This document shows, piece after piece, positions 30,789-39,546 of a DNA stretch of 64,000 bases. The stretch's first letter is position 1; each line of letters opens with the position of its first letter. Below the pieces are notes generated by a model that was not told where the DNA came from, searched no databases, and saw only the letters and a list, made by a program, of their open reading frames with translations. The position numbers were made by a program, and so were the translations under genes. The stretch comes from Corynebacterium sp. HMSC04H06 (GTDB taxonomy: Bacteria > Actinomycetota > Actinomycetes > Mycobacteriales > Mycobacteriaceae). The stretch spans positions 1 through 64,000 of the forward strand of contig NZ_KV823444.1 of the NCBI RefSeq assembly GCF_001815935.1, written 5' to 3'.

Positions 30789-31532
30789 CTACCGGGAGCC
30801 GTACATCCGCGCCGCTATCTGACGAGCAGAGGACTGCAGGTGGTCGAGGACGGCCGCGCGGGTGGCATCGCCCAGCCGGCCCACCCCGAAGGTCACCGCC
30901 AGGCTGGCGGCCGGGCGCGCCAAGTGATCCAGCACCGGCACGGCCAACGATGCCTGACCGCGCGAGATCTCCTCCGTCTCCTCCTCCCAGCCGCGCTCGC
31001 GTACCTGGGCCAAGCGCTCGCGGAACTGCCGCAGGCTACCCTCTTGCCCCGCGGTGGCGAAGGTGGCACGCGCCTCGGCCTCCGGCAGGTAGGCCAGCAT
31101 GACCCGGCCGGAGGCCGAGCGCAGCGCCTGCAAGCGCACACCCACCTCCGTGACCAGGGAGACCGCCCCGGGGCTGCGGACCTCGTGCAGGTAAACCACC
31201 TCCGAGCCCGCCAGCCGAGATAGGTGCCCGGACCCGCCCGCCAGGTTCGCCGCCTGCTCGACATAGCGGTGGCTCATCCGCACCAAAGGCTGCTGCGTCG
31301 TATACGCCGAGGCCATCGCGTACGCCGCCAGCCCCAGCCCGTAGGTTTGGTTCTCCGACAGGTGCACCACGAAGCCCGACTCCACCAGCTCGTTGAGCAG
31401 GTGATAGGTGCTCGACCGCGGCAGATCCAGTTCGCTGCGAATACGCGCGGCCGAAATCGGCACGTCGATGGTAGACAACAGCGACAGAATCCGCAGGGCA
31501 TTGTGGGCGGCGGGCACCTGAATCTTTCTCAC
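30789..31532 (-). CDS. IclR-family regulator of the hut genes (HutR-like)
   Basis: A 247-aa IclR-type repressor or activator. It has an N-terminal winged helix (ALRILSLLSTIDVPISAARIRSELDLPRSSTYHLLNELVESGFV, residues 11-55) and a C-terminal ligand-binding domain (about 75-247). The GTG start is chosen because TACAAT lies 6 nt upstream (leaderless) and because homology starts at RKIQVPAAHN; the longer open frame upstream is mostly non-family sequence. It lies between hutH and divergent hutG, as in the described C. resistens hut cluster with an IclR-type HutR. The effector is presumably histidine or urocanate (inference). Confidence 0.85.
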   Translation of the reverse strand: MRKIQVPAAHNALRILSLLSTIDVPISAARIRSELDLPRSSTYHLLNELVESGFVVHLSENQTYGLGLAAYAMASAYTTQQPLVRMSHRYVEQAANLAGGSGHLSRLAGSEVVYLHEVRSPGAVSLVTEVGVRLQALRSASGRVMLAYLPEAEARATFATAGQEGSLRQFRERLAQVRERGWEEETEEISRGQASLAVPVLDHLARPAASLAVTFGVGRLGDATRAAVLDHLQSSARQIAARMYGSR

Positions 31533-31593
31533 GCGACAATTGTAGGAAATTTCCCCGCAAACTCGCGGTACAAAGCGCCTACAGTGGAAGGCT
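31533..31593. promoter_or_regulatory. Divergent hutR/hutG promoter with IclR-type palindrome
   Basis: The minus -10 TACAAT (31539-31544) lies 6 nt from the hutR-like GTG and the plus -10-like TACAGT (31580-31585) lies 8 nt from the hutG ATG. Between them is a perfect GGAAATTTCC palindrome (31545-31554), the GGAAA/TTTCC style typical of IclR-family operators. It abuts the regulator's -10, consistent with autorepression. Confidence 0.65.
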
Positions 31594-32580
31594 ATGAACA
31601 CCATCAGCGACCAACCGCTCTTTGCCCCCGCCCCCGAATGGACCGGCCGCGACGACGGCCCCGGCCCCGAACACGCCCGCTGGCACAGCGTCGTCCAGCC
31701 CCTGCCGGCTGACGGCGCCGCTTCTGCTACCGATGCCACCGTGCTCATCGGTTACGCCTCCGACGAGGGCGTACTGCGCAACGGCGGCCGTCAGGGAGCC
31801 GCCGCCGGCCCGACCGCGCTGCGCTCCGCCTTGGGCGGCCTGGCCGTCCACGACTCCTTCCCCCGCTTCGACGCCGGCACCGTAACCACCCAGAACGACG
31901 ATCTGGAAGGCTCCCAGGCGGAACTGAGCCGGCGCGTCGGCGACATCGTCGGCAACGGCAACCTCGCCGTGGTGCTGGGCGGCGGGCACGAAACGGCGTT
32001 TGCCACCCACTGCGGCGCCTTCCGCGGCAATAGCGAGCAGCCGCTGAAGATCGTCAACCTCGACGCCCACTTCGACCTGCGCACCGCCGACCGGGCCACC
32101 TCCGGTACGCCGTTCAAACAGATCTCCGAGTTCGTCCAGAACGCCTGCCCCGACCAGCCGGCCGCCTTCGACTACTCCGTCTTCGGCATCTCCGAGGCCA
32201 ACAACACCGCGGTGCTGTTCAACACCGCCGACGAGCTCGGCGTGGAGACCGTCCTCGACGAGGACCTGATTGATCTCAGCCCCTCCCAGGCCGCCGGCCT
32301 GGTGGCCAAGTCTGTGCAGAACCAGCCGGCCATCCACCTGTCCATCGACCTCGACGTCCTGCCGGCCGCCGCCGCGCCGGGCGTGTCCGCCCCGGCATCG
32401 TTGGGCGTGGACTTCGCCAAAATCCGCGCGATGGCACTCGCCGCGGCGGCCACCGGCAAGCTCCGCTTGGTCGACGTCGTCGAGCTCAACCCCGACTTCG
32501 ACGTCGACGACCGGACCGCCAAGCTGGCGGCCCGGCTCATCGCCGATATCGTGGCCACCCACGCGTCCGCCCACGCTTAA
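31594..32580 (+). CDS. hutG: Formimidoylglutamase
   Basis: Hydrolyses N-formimino-glutamate to glutamate and formamide, completing histidine breakdown. It is 328 aa, ureohydrolase/arginase fold, with manganese-binding motifs GGGHETAF (near residue 130), NLDAHFDLR (near 154) and SIDLDVLPA (near 249). It is divergent from the IclR regulator and convergent with the YjiH-type transporter gene. Confidence 0.94.
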   Translation: MNTISDQPLFAPAPEWTGRDDGPGPEHARWHSVVQPLPADGAASATDATVLIGYASDEGVLRNGGRQGAAAGPTALRSALGGLAVHDSFPRFDAGTVTTQNDDLEGSQAELSRRVGDIVGNGNLAVVLGGGHETAFATHCGAFRGNSEQPLKIVNLDAHFDLRTADRATSGTPFKQISEFVQNACPDQPAAFDYSVFGISEANNTAVLFNTADELGVETVLDEDLIDLSPSQAAGLVAKSVQNQPAIHLSIDLDVLPAAAAPGVSAPASLGVDFAKIRAMALAAAATGKLRLVDVVELNPDFDVDDRTAKLAARLIADIVATHASAHA

Positions 32581-32598
32581 AGCCCCCTTGGCTTTAAG
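32576..32598. terminator. Hairpin between hutG and the YjiH gene
   Basis: A perfect 9-bp inverted repeat CTTAAAGCC / GGCTTTAAG with a 5-nt loop overlaps the hutG stop. A third copy of GGCTTTAAG follows at 32605-32613 and reaches the end of the convergent gene. The T-tract is weak, so terminator function is only probable. Confidence 0.55.
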
Positions 32599-32608
32599 CC
32601 CCCAGGCT

Positions 32609-33976
32609 TTAAGTCCCGAGCCCTAAGACCTCGAAGAGCACGTAGGCGATCGGGGTGGCCAGCACGATGGTCAGGGCCACCCGCTCGAACCAGATGGACA
32701 GCATGTGCCAGAGCTTGATCGGGATCTTGGTCGCCAGGATGCAAGGCACCAGCGCCGAGAAGAAGATAATCGCCGAGACCGAGACCACCCCGATCACGAA
32801 CTTCAGCACCAGGCTGGACGAGTCCGCCACCGCAGTGGCCGGCAGGAACATCTCCGCCACGCCCATCGCCGAGGCCTTGCCGGCCAGCACCGGCTCCGGC
32901 AGCCGCACGATCCAAGCGAACGGGTAGAACAGGTAGCCAATCCACTCGAAGATCGGGGTGAACCGGGCCAGCAGCAGGCCGATGAGCCCGACGGACATGA
33001 TGGAGGGCACGATGGCCCCCGACAGCTTCAGCCCGTCCAAGAAGTTTTCGCCGATGCCCTTGCGCAGCGACGGCGCCGTCGCCAGCGCCTGCAGGGCCTC
33101 GCGCCAGGCTTCGCGGAAGCGGTTGCCCTGCACGGTGCGCTCCGGGTCCGGCTCAGCGGAGTGGTAATACTCGTCCGGGATGGTGCGCAGCGGCGGAATA
33201 CGCACGGTCACCGCGGTGACCAAGAACGTCACCACCAGGGTGACGGTGAAATAGATGCCCCAGATATTCATGATGTCCAGCGACTTGGCGACGATGACCA
33301 TGAAGGCGGCCGAGACCGTCGAAAAACCCGTGGCCACGATCGAGGCCTCGCGCGCGGTGTAGCCGCCGCTCTGGTAGACGCGGTCGGTAATGAGGATGCC
33401 CAGGGAATAAGAGCCGACGAAGGACGCGACGGCATCGATAGCCGAGCGCCCCGGGGTCTTCCACAGCGGGCGCATGATGGACTGCATGAGCACCCCGACG
33501 AATTCCAGCAGGCCGTAGCCGATGAGCAGGGCCAAAAACGCCCCGCCGATAGGAACGATCAGCCCGACCTGGACCGCGATCTTATTCCACAGGAACGGGA
33601 CCAGATCCTCCTCGCCTAGGACCCACGGTAGCTTGTCGATGACCATCAGGAAGCTGACCACCAGCCCCACGACGTTGAGCACCGTGAAGACCGCCTGGAG
33701 CGGGCCCTGCTCCCAGTTCTTATTGGCGATGGAGCGCCACGTACCGTAGGCGGCCAGCGCCAGGATGATCCACGGCACGACCCCGGGCAGATACTGCTGG
33801 ATGATGGTCACCAGGTGATCCAGCGGGATGGACTGCTTCCCGTCGTAGGTGACGGGGAAGAAAAAGACGAAGGCGCCGATGGCGCTGTAGACGAACAGGC
33901 GCCACTTGCCGTCCACCCGCGGCAAGGGGGCGGCTTCGACCCGCTCATCGGCGGGCGGTTGGGATTGAGTAGTCAC
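32609..33976 (-). CDS. YjiH-family membrane transporter (Gate/nucleoside-recognition domain)
   Basis: A 455-aa polytopic protein with about 10-11 helices and the YjiH/Gate-domain layout: an N-terminal cytosolic tail, LFVYSAIGAFVFFFPVTYDGKQSIPLDH (residues 27-55), and repeated Gate segments such as DAVASFVGSYSLGILITDRVYQSG. Substrates of YjiH proteins are not established. Its position in the hut cluster suggests it may import histidine or export a pathway product; this is inference from neighbourhood. Confidence 0.82.
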   Translation of the reverse strand: MTTQSQPPADERVEAAPLPRVDGKWRLFVYSAIGAFVFFFPVTYDGKQSIPLDHLVTIIQQYLPGVVPWIILALAAYGTWRSIANKNWEQGPLQAVFTVLNVVGLVVSFLMVIDKLPWVLGEEDLVPFLWNKIAVQVGLIVPIGGAFLALLIGYGLLEFVGVLMQSIMRPLWKTPGRSAIDAVASFVGSYSLGILITDRVYQSGGYTAREASIVATGFSTVSAAFMVIVAKSLDIMNIWGIYFTVTLVVTFLVTAVTVRIPPLRTIPDEYYHSAEPDPERTVQGNRFREAWREALQALATAPSLRKGIGENFLDGLKLSGAIVPSIMSVGLIGLLLARFTPIFEWIGYLFYPFAWIVRLPEPVLAGKASAMGVAEMFLPATAVADSSSLVLKFVIGVVSVSAIIFFSALVPCILATKIPIKLWHMLSIWFERVALTIVLATPIAYVLFEVLGLGT

Positions 33977-34245
33977 TGCTTACTCCTGGTCGATCGGGGT
34001 TTCGACGGGCCCGAAAAGCCACGAGAAGCGCGCACGCCAATAGGGGGCATACGGCCCTCCCGGGTTTTGGGCAACCGGGTTGAGGTCTGTGATGCCCGCG
34101 CGACAGCCAGACGCGAGTAGCACTAAATGTAACCTAGCGCACTTTCAATGTCCAGTAGGTTCCCAATTACTAGACTGGGCAGCGCCCCCATCCCCTATCC
34201 GCACCACGCACACCCGCACCTTTCGGTAGAAAACTCGGGAATAAC
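33977..34245. other. Intergenic region before the YjiH gene and the decayed dehydrogenase
   Basis: A 269-nt stretch. On the minus strand a possible promoter for the YjiH gene is TTGAAA with a downstream TAGTGC (34120-34150). On the plus strand TTACTAGACTG (34167-34177) could have served the dehydrogenase. No repeats or terminators are evident. Confidence 0.4.
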
Positions 34246-34671
34246 ATGACCACCATGAAGGCAATCCGCCCCATCGGCCTGCACGCTTCCCCGAGCTCAA
34301 AGACATCGAACGCCCCACCCCAGCACCCACGGAGGCCCTGCTGAACGTCGCCGACGCCGGCCTGCCCCCTACCGCGCCATCAAGAAGGCCCTGCCGACGC
34401 TCAACCAGGGCGGCCAGTACGTCCTGGTCATCGGTCTGGGAGGGCTGGGTACGAGTTCGCCTGGTTGACCTCGCCGCGCGAGACCGAGCTGATTTCCACC
34501 TACTGGGACACCCTGCCCGAGCTGCACTGGCCGGTCGAGATCTTCCGCGACGGCTACCTCGAGCCGATGTAGACCACCTACCCGCTCAGCGAGGGCCTCG
34601 AGGCCTACCGCAAGCTGCAGGCGGGCCAGGCCTCCGGCCGCGCCGTCATCGTCCCACACGGTAGCGACTAG
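34246..34671 (+). pseudogene. Decayed zinc-type alcohol dehydrogenase
   Basis: Remnant of an MDR alcohol dehydrogenase (intact relatives about 340 aa). The N-terminus MTTMKAIRPIGLHA continues only after a frameshift near 34285, as FPELKDIERPTPAPTEALL then NVADAGL. The zinc-binding and most of the Rossmann region are missing. The sequence resumes as YRAIKKALPTLNQGGQYVLV (from about 34368), shifts frame again near 34445, and continues YEFAWLTSPRETELISTYWD and EIFRDGYLEPM. An in-frame TAG follows (34570-34572), then TTYPLSEGLEAYRKLQAG and SGRAVIVPHGSD. It has two frameshifts, one stop and a deletion of roughly 0.6 kb. Confidence 0.92.
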
Positions 34672-34672
34672 G

Positions 34673-35947
34673 CTAACGATGCCTCCGCGGCCGCCGCGGT
34701 CCCCCAATCAGGCGCGGGATAACCCGCAGCTTGGCCGGGGTGGCAGGCAGCGGCTCGCGGGAGAAAGCCCACGCGACAACGCCCATAAGCGCTACCGCCC
34801 CACTGACCGCGAAGGCGGTCTTAAAGCCGTAGATATCCGCCAGCGCGCCCACCACGACGGGCCCGAAGATGGAGCCCAAATCCATGGCCATCTGGAAGGT
34901 GGAGAGCACCTGCCCACCGGAGCGCTCAGAACCGATGATGTCGGCCAGCGTGGCCTGCTGGGCGGGGTTAATGAACCCGGCCGCGGCGCCGGTCAACACC
35001 GAAAACCCAATCAGCAGGGGCAGCGAGTCCGCGTGCCCCAGCAGCCAGGTGAAAACGGCCGAACCGCACAGGCCAACCAGGATCATCGGGCGGCGGCCAA
35101 AGGTATCCGCCCAGCGGCCGGAGAACTGCAGGACCACGGCGTTGCCGGCGGCAAACGCCGCCAGTGCGTAGCCCGCGGCGGCGGAGCTGTTGGCAAAAAC
35201 CGCGGCGGCAAAGAGCGGGATGACCGACACGCGCACCCCCATATTCACCCAGCCATGGGCGAAGCTGGAGGTCAGCGCGGCCCGAAAGGCGGTGTCCTGC
35301 CAAGCCTGCGAAAGCTTCATCGGCGGCAGGCTGGACTTTGCGGTGGTCTCTCCCGCCGAGCGCGGCATCAGCCACCAGACCACCCCGGCTGCCAGCGCCA
35401 CGCCCAGGCCGTAGATGAAAAACGGCCAGCGGAAGCCCAGGAACGCCAACCCGGCGCCCAACAGCGGCCCGGCGATATTGCCCAGCAGGAACGCGGTCCC
35501 GTACAACGCCGAGCACCGGCCGCGAATCTGCGCCGGCGACAGGCTGACAATGAGCCCCATGGCCGATACCGTGAACATCGTCGAACCAATCCCGGCCAGA
35601 AAGCGCAGCGCGATGATGTGCCAATAAGCCTGGGCCAGCGAGACCAAGCCCGTCATCACCGCCACGGTCAAAAGGCCCGTCAGATAGATCCGCCGGGAGC
35701 CAATCCGGTTAATCAGGTAGCCCGAGGCCGGGGCGAAGAGCAGCCGGGAGGCGGAAAAGATCGACACGACTAGGCCCGCCGCGGCCATCGAAACGTCGAA
35801 GCTCACCACGAACTGCGGCAACAGCGGCGCGATCAGCCCATAGCCCAGCGCGATGATGAAGGCAGCGGCCACCAGCACCCAGATCTGCCGGGGAATGGCC
35901 GGGGTGGCTGGGCTGGACTGCGGGGAATCTGACACGGTATCTGACAT
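34673..35947 (-). CDS. MFS transporter (drug-efflux type)
   Basis: A 424-aa major-facilitator protein with 12 predicted helices, a cytosolic Ser/Pro-rich N-tail and an Arg/Pro-rich C-tail. Motif A appears as INRIGSRRIYLTGLL (loop 2-3) and again as WADTFGRRPMILVGL (loop 8-9). It resembles drug:H+ antiporters of the 12-TM class; the substrate is unknown. Its stop codon lies one base from the end of the convergent dehydrogenase remnant. Confidence 0.88.
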   Translation of the reverse strand: MSDTVSDSPQSSPATPAIPRQIWVLVAAAFIIALGYGLIAPLLPQFVVSFDVSMAAAGLVVSIFSASRLLFAPASGYLINRIGSRRIYLTGLLTVAVMTGLVSLAQAYWHIIALRFLAGIGSTMFTVSAMGLIVSLSPAQIRGRCSALYGTAFLLGNIAGPLLGAGLAFLGFRWPFFIYGLGVALAAGVVWWLMPRSAGETTAKSSLPPMKLSQAWQDTAFRAALTSSFAHGWVNMGVRVSVIPLFAAAVFANSSAAAGYALAAFAAGNAVVLQFSGRWADTFGRRPMILVGLCGSAVFTWLLGHADSLPLLIGFSVLTGAAAGFINPAQQATLADIIGSERSGGQVLSTFQMAMDLGSIFGPVVVGALADIYGFKTAFAVSGAVALMGVVAWAFSREPLPATPAKLRVIPRLIGGPRRPRRHR

Positions 35948-36052
35948 GGTAAATCCCTAGCTTAGCCGGTGGCCCCAAATCCGCCAGACCAATTCGAACA
36001 CGAGTTCTATTTTCCGCGGGCTGTGTCCCGTCGAGCCACTAACGTTTCCGGC

Positions 36053-36559
36053 ATGAAGAACACGAACTACCGCCCCCAGCCCACCGCCACCTCGACCGTC
36101 TCCCCTAGCCGCTTGGCCTCCGAAATCCAGTTCACCGCTTGGGAGGAAACCCGGGCACTGACCAGCATCATGCGCCACCCGCGCTCGCTGGCGCGGCCGC
36201 TGGTCAACTGGCGCCCGCCCTCGGTCTCCCTGCCACCCGTGGCCGGCAGCCCCGGGCTCAACGTGGCCATCACTCGCCACCGCGTCGGCCCCCGCGCCAA
36301 GGCCCGGGCGAAGGGCTACGGCGCCGAGCGCGAGCCCGCCTACGTGGTCTCCCTCCGCTTTACCCACGCCGGCGGCGACTTCGTCGACAGCACCACCCCG
36401 GAGGCCTGGGTCCGCGCCGTCATCGACAAAGAGCTTATCGATGCCGTCCACGAGCTCAGCTCCGGCACAGCCCACACCTTCATTTGGCTGGTCGACCGCG
36501 ACTTCCGCCCCGTCCATTCCCCCATCTCACTGTTCACCGGCTTCGACCAGGCCGCCTAA
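36053..36559 (+). CDS. Hypothetical protein, 168 aa
   Basis: Not recognised. A soluble protein with a basic, Pro/Ser-rich N-terminal part (1-70) and a more ordered C-terminal domain: AYVVSLRFTHAGGDFVDSTT, then AVIDKELIDAVHELSSG and TFIWLVDRDFRPVHSPI. No signal peptide or membrane segment is present. The start at 36053 is supported by a TAACGT box 7 nt upstream (leaderless). An inverted repeat overlaps its end (36556-36608). Confidence 0.65.
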   Translation: MKNTNYRPQPTATSTVSPSRLASEIQFTAWEETRALTSIMRHPRSLARPLVNWRPPSVSLPPVAGSPGLNVAITRHRVGPRAKARAKGYGAEREPAYVVSLRFTHAGGDFVDSTTPEAWVRAVIDKELIDAVHELSSGTAHTFIWLVDRDFRPVHSPISLFTGFDQAA

Positions 36560-36608
36560 CCGGCCGATGGTTCAGCGTTCGGTTAGCGCCCACCTAGCGG
36601 CCGGTTAG
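36556..36608 (+). terminator. Possible terminator hairpin
   Basis: CTAACCGGCC (36556-36565) and GGCCGGTTAG (36599-36608) are perfect 10-bp arms around a 33-nt loop that contains a further GGTTAG. It is followed by GAAAAA on the plus strand. Without a T-tract its role as terminator is uncertain. Confidence 0.45.
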
Positions 36609-36881
36609 CAGAAAAATCCGTCAGGTGGCGCAGCCCCACGGCGTTGGTTTCAGAGTGCGGCCGCAGCCGGGGCGGGCACGAGGCCAGCCCGGTAGCCAAG
36701 CCGATGGCTCACCCGGCGCCCAGGATGCGCAAGACCGAGGCACACCACCCGCGCTTTGCCGCCGCGCCGAAGAGCAGCTCGGTCAACGCCCCCCACAGAG
36801 GCGAATGCCAGGTGAGCCGGCGACCCACACGGCGATGAGCAGCGCGGTGGCTACGCCGACGACAGCCTTCCGCCAGGCCAT
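36583..36881 (-). pseudogene. Decayed small membrane protein
   Basis: A 32-codon open frame, MAWRKAVVGVATALLIAVWV and on, starts by sharing a base with the stop of the upstream acidic-protein gene (TGATG). It ends at a TGA just after a run of six G (36789-36794). Adding one G lets reading continue as GALTELLFGAAAKRGWCAS to a second stop (36709-36711), after which the same frame is open to a TAA at 36583 and ends in GLRHLTDFSANRPLGGR. This fits a former membrane protein of about 100 aa hit by a frameshift and a nonsense mutation. No intact homologue is recalled. Confidence 0.5.
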
Positions 36882-37693
36882 CAGTCCTCGCCGGTGGTGT
36901 CCTCGTAATCGGCGAAATCGGCATCGTCGACGTCCTCGCCGAAGATGTCGTAGACATCCGGCTCATCGAATTCACCCGCGTCGAAGGAGACCAGCTGGGC
37001 CTCCCAGTCAAGCGCCTGCTCGGAGACCAAGCCCAGCACGTCGAAGAGGCGGTCGAAGTCCGTGTAGGTCCCCAGTTCCAGGGCCTCGGCTGGCACCTCG
37101 ATGATAGGCGCGCCCTCGGCCAGCTCGCCGCTCTCGAAGAGCGCGATCCGGTCTTCTTCCACGATGCCCTCGGCCTCGCCTTGGTCCCAGGCCTCCGAGA
37201 TGGCCTCGTCCTCGGCGGCGTCGAGCTCGTCCTCGTCGAAGTCGAAGGCTAGGAAACGCACGATCGCCTGCGGGATTCCGTCTACGGTCTCCACGAGCAC
37301 GCGGAGCTCGGAGTCCTCGCCCACCTCGGCGACGACCAGGTTCGGGTTGAAGGAGTCCTGCTCGAATTCCAGGTCAGAAATCCGCTCGTCGGTGCCCTCG
37401 ATGAGGTCCCGCAGGACCGTGACCACCTGGTCGGTGGCGATGTGGCGGGCGACCGCCTCGGTCGCGTCCTCGACGGAAAACGCCACCGAGACCAGCACTG
37501 CCTCGAAGTTCTCGTCATCCTCGTCGACGTCCGCGGCAGCGATGTAGACGTTGGCAGCGGGCAGCAGCGGGTCAATCTCCACGAACTGGATCTCCAACTC
37601 CGCGGTAATCGGGACGAACAAAACGTCGTCGTTGACCCGGGATTCAATTCCTTCGGCGTCCAAGGCAATTGCAATATCTTCGAAAAAGCTCAT
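36881..37693 (-). CDS. Acidic hypothetical protein (YbjN-like)
   Basis: A 270-aa very acidic protein. The N-terminal 120 residues (MSFFEDIAIALDAEGIESRV, then a region of beta strands and helices) resemble the YbjN-type fold seen in many actinobacterial proteins. A second half repeats a similar pattern from about residue 165 (EEDRIALFESGELAEGAPI). The tail is almost all Asp/Glu. The ATG at 37693 has AAGGAC about 11 bases upstream. The function is unknown. Confidence 0.7.
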   Translation of the reverse strand: MSFFEDIAIALDAEGIESRVNDDVLFVPITAELEIQFVEIDPLLPAANVYIAAADVDEDDENFEAVLVSVAFSVEDATEAVARHIATDQVVTVLRDLIEGTDERISDLEFEQDSFNPNLVVAEVGEDSELRVLVETVDGIPQAIVRFLAFDFDEDELDAAEDEAISEAWDQGEAEGIVEEDRIALFESGELAEGAPIIEVPAEALELGTYTDFDRLFDVLGLVSEQALDWEAQLVSFDAGEFDEPDVYDIFGEDVDDADFADYEDTTGED

Positions 37694-37747
37694 GTTCAGC
37701 AATCCGTCCTTGTGTTTAGGCAGTGGTGCACCGGCCCTAGCCTACCG

Positions 37748-39430
37748 CTAATCGGGTTCGCTCGTGATGAAACCCAGTTCCGCCAGAAGCTCCGGGCGGC
37801 CCGCACCCCATTCCAACATGGAATAGTCCTCCCAGGCACGGCGCTGCTCGGCCTTGGGGTCGTGGTCCACGCGCGGCGGGATGTCGAAAACCTGGGTCGC
37901 GCGCAACTCGGATTCTTCCCCGCCGTCCACCCGGTAGCGCGGCCAGCTGGGTGCCGGCTCCGACTCCCAGATGAACCGCGCCCAGTGTTCCTGCATCAGC
38001 TGGGTCATCGACTCCCCCGCGCCCCCGTTGCCCAGCTTGGTCACCAGCGACATTCGCGAAGAATTCGGATCCCCGAAGACGTTGGACAGCTCCAGCGAAT
38101 GCACCGCGCCGAGCCCCAGCCAGCGCAGCGCCATCGGCGTGTAGTCGAAGCGGTACATCCACGTCGGGTAGCGCTGGGCGTGAGCACCGGCGGCGCGTAC
38201 GGTGGGCGCCCAGAAGAGGGCATCGGAAAGCAAGTCAGCGAAATCCCGCCGCCCTTCGGCCCGGCCGTAGGCGTCCACGACCTGCTCGGCGTTGTGTTCG
38301 TCGAAAGAGCGCAGCAGCCGCAGCCCGGCGCGGGCGCGGGAGCCCTCCCGCTGGAACAGGTACTTCGCGAAGCTGGTCTCGCCCGAGTTGGTTCCCACCA
38401 GCAGCGGCACGCCGGCCTGGGTGCCCTTCTCGAAGGCCTCCAACGGGTGCACGGGCAAAACGTCGTCGTCGAGCGTGGGCGCGTAGCAGGAATTAAGGTG
38501 CAGCAATTCTCCGGCGCGCCACATCATCGACTGCCCGGCACGCACCAGGTCCGGCCACCCCTCCGCGCGCAGCTCTTCGATGCCACTTCCCCGCGGCAAG
38601 GCCAAACGCTTGACTAGCTCGCGCGCCCACAGGGTCGACTGCGCGCGGGAATGAATCAGCCCGATGGGTGGCGACTGGGCGATGGCCTTGTGGAAAAGCC
38701 CCTGCGCCGCCGGACTCGTCATGAGGGAAAGCACCGCGGCCGCCCCGGCCGACTCGCCCATCAGCGTGATGTTGTCCGGATCCCCGCCGAACTGGGCGAT
38801 ATTGTCCCGCACCCATTCCAGCGCCAGCAGCTGGTCCAGCACCGCTGGGTTGGCCACGCACTCGCCGGGCAGGCTGCGCAGATCCAGGTAGCCCAGCGCG
38901 CCGAGCCGGAAGTTGATGGAAACATAGACGACGTTCATCGACTGCGCCAGGTGGAAACCACGCAGCATCAGCATGTGCGACGAGCCCATGATGAAAGACC
39001 CGCCGTGCAGGTAAACCACCACCGGCAAGCGCTGCGTGCCCGTGGGCCGCACCACGTCTAGGTTCAGGCAGTCCTCGCTGCCGATGACCCGCTCGGTCCA
39101 AGAATAGGTCGACTGCGGCGCCACCTGGCCGAAGTCCCGGCATTCGCGCACGCCCTCCCAGGCCTCCACCGGCTCAGGGGCGCAAAACCGCCCGGTGCGT
39201 GCGGTGTCCTTGCCGAAGGGAATGCCCTTCCAGGAGCTGACGTCAAGCCCGTCGTCGTCATGCTCGCGCTTGCCGTGGACCCACCCGGCCGCAGTCCGGA
39301 TGGTTAGCCCGTCCCCGGGGTGCGCATGGGCGGCTGCCTGGGCTGCGGCGGCGCGGGCATGGGCGGCCGCCGCTTGCCGGCGCGCGGCAGCGACTGATTC
39401 TTCTTCCCACTCCTCGTCCCAGGGCCCCAT
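37748..39430 (-). CDS. Type-B carboxylesterase
   Basis: A 560-aa carboxylesterase/cholinesterase-family hydrolase. Marks are YLHGGSFIMGSS (oxyanion hole, near residue 140), SEDCLNLDV (near 116), the nucleophile elbow GESAGAAAV (Ser near residue 219), GTNSGETSFAKYL (catalytic acid region, near 345) and a late histidine in GAVHSLELSNVFG (near 448). An unusual Ala/His/Arg-rich N-terminal helix precedes the enzyme domain, and no signal peptide is seen. TACGCT 7 nt before the ATG suggests a leaderless start. Substrates are unknown. Confidence 0.92.
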   Translation of the reverse strand: MGPWDEEWEEESVAAARRQAAAAHARAAAAQAAAHAHPGDGLTIRTAAGWVHGKREHDDDGLDVSSWKGIPFGKDTARTGRFCAPEPVEAWEGVRECRDFGQVAPQSTYSWTERVIGSEDCLNLDVVRPTGTQRLPVVVYLHGGSFIMGSSHMLMLRGFHLAQSMNVVYVSINFRLGALGYLDLRSLPGECVANPAVLDQLLALEWVRDNIAQFGGDPDNITLMGESAGAAAVLSLMTSPAAQGLFHKAIAQSPPIGLIHSRAQSTLWARELVKRLALPRGSGIEELRAEGWPDLVRAGQSMMWRAGELLHLNSCYAPTLDDDVLPVHPLEAFEKGTQAGVPLLVGTNSGETSFAKYLFQREGSRARAGLRLLRSFDEHNAEQVVDAYGRAEGRRDFADLLSDALFWAPTVRAAGAHAQRYPTWMYRFDYTPMALRWLGLGAVHSLELSNVFGDPNSSRMSLVTKLGNGGAGESMTQLMQEHWARFIWESEPAPSWPRYRVDGGEESELRATQVFDIPPRVDHDPKAEQRRAWEDYSMLEWGAGRPELLAELGFITSEPD

Positions 39431-39546
39431 GGATTCCAGCGTAGTAAGCTCGCATCGGGTTTGCGCAACCTTGCGCCCGCTTAACGATGCCCCACCGCTC
39501 TTTCCCCTAGGGTGGTATAGGACCTATTTATCGGAGGAGACGAAAC

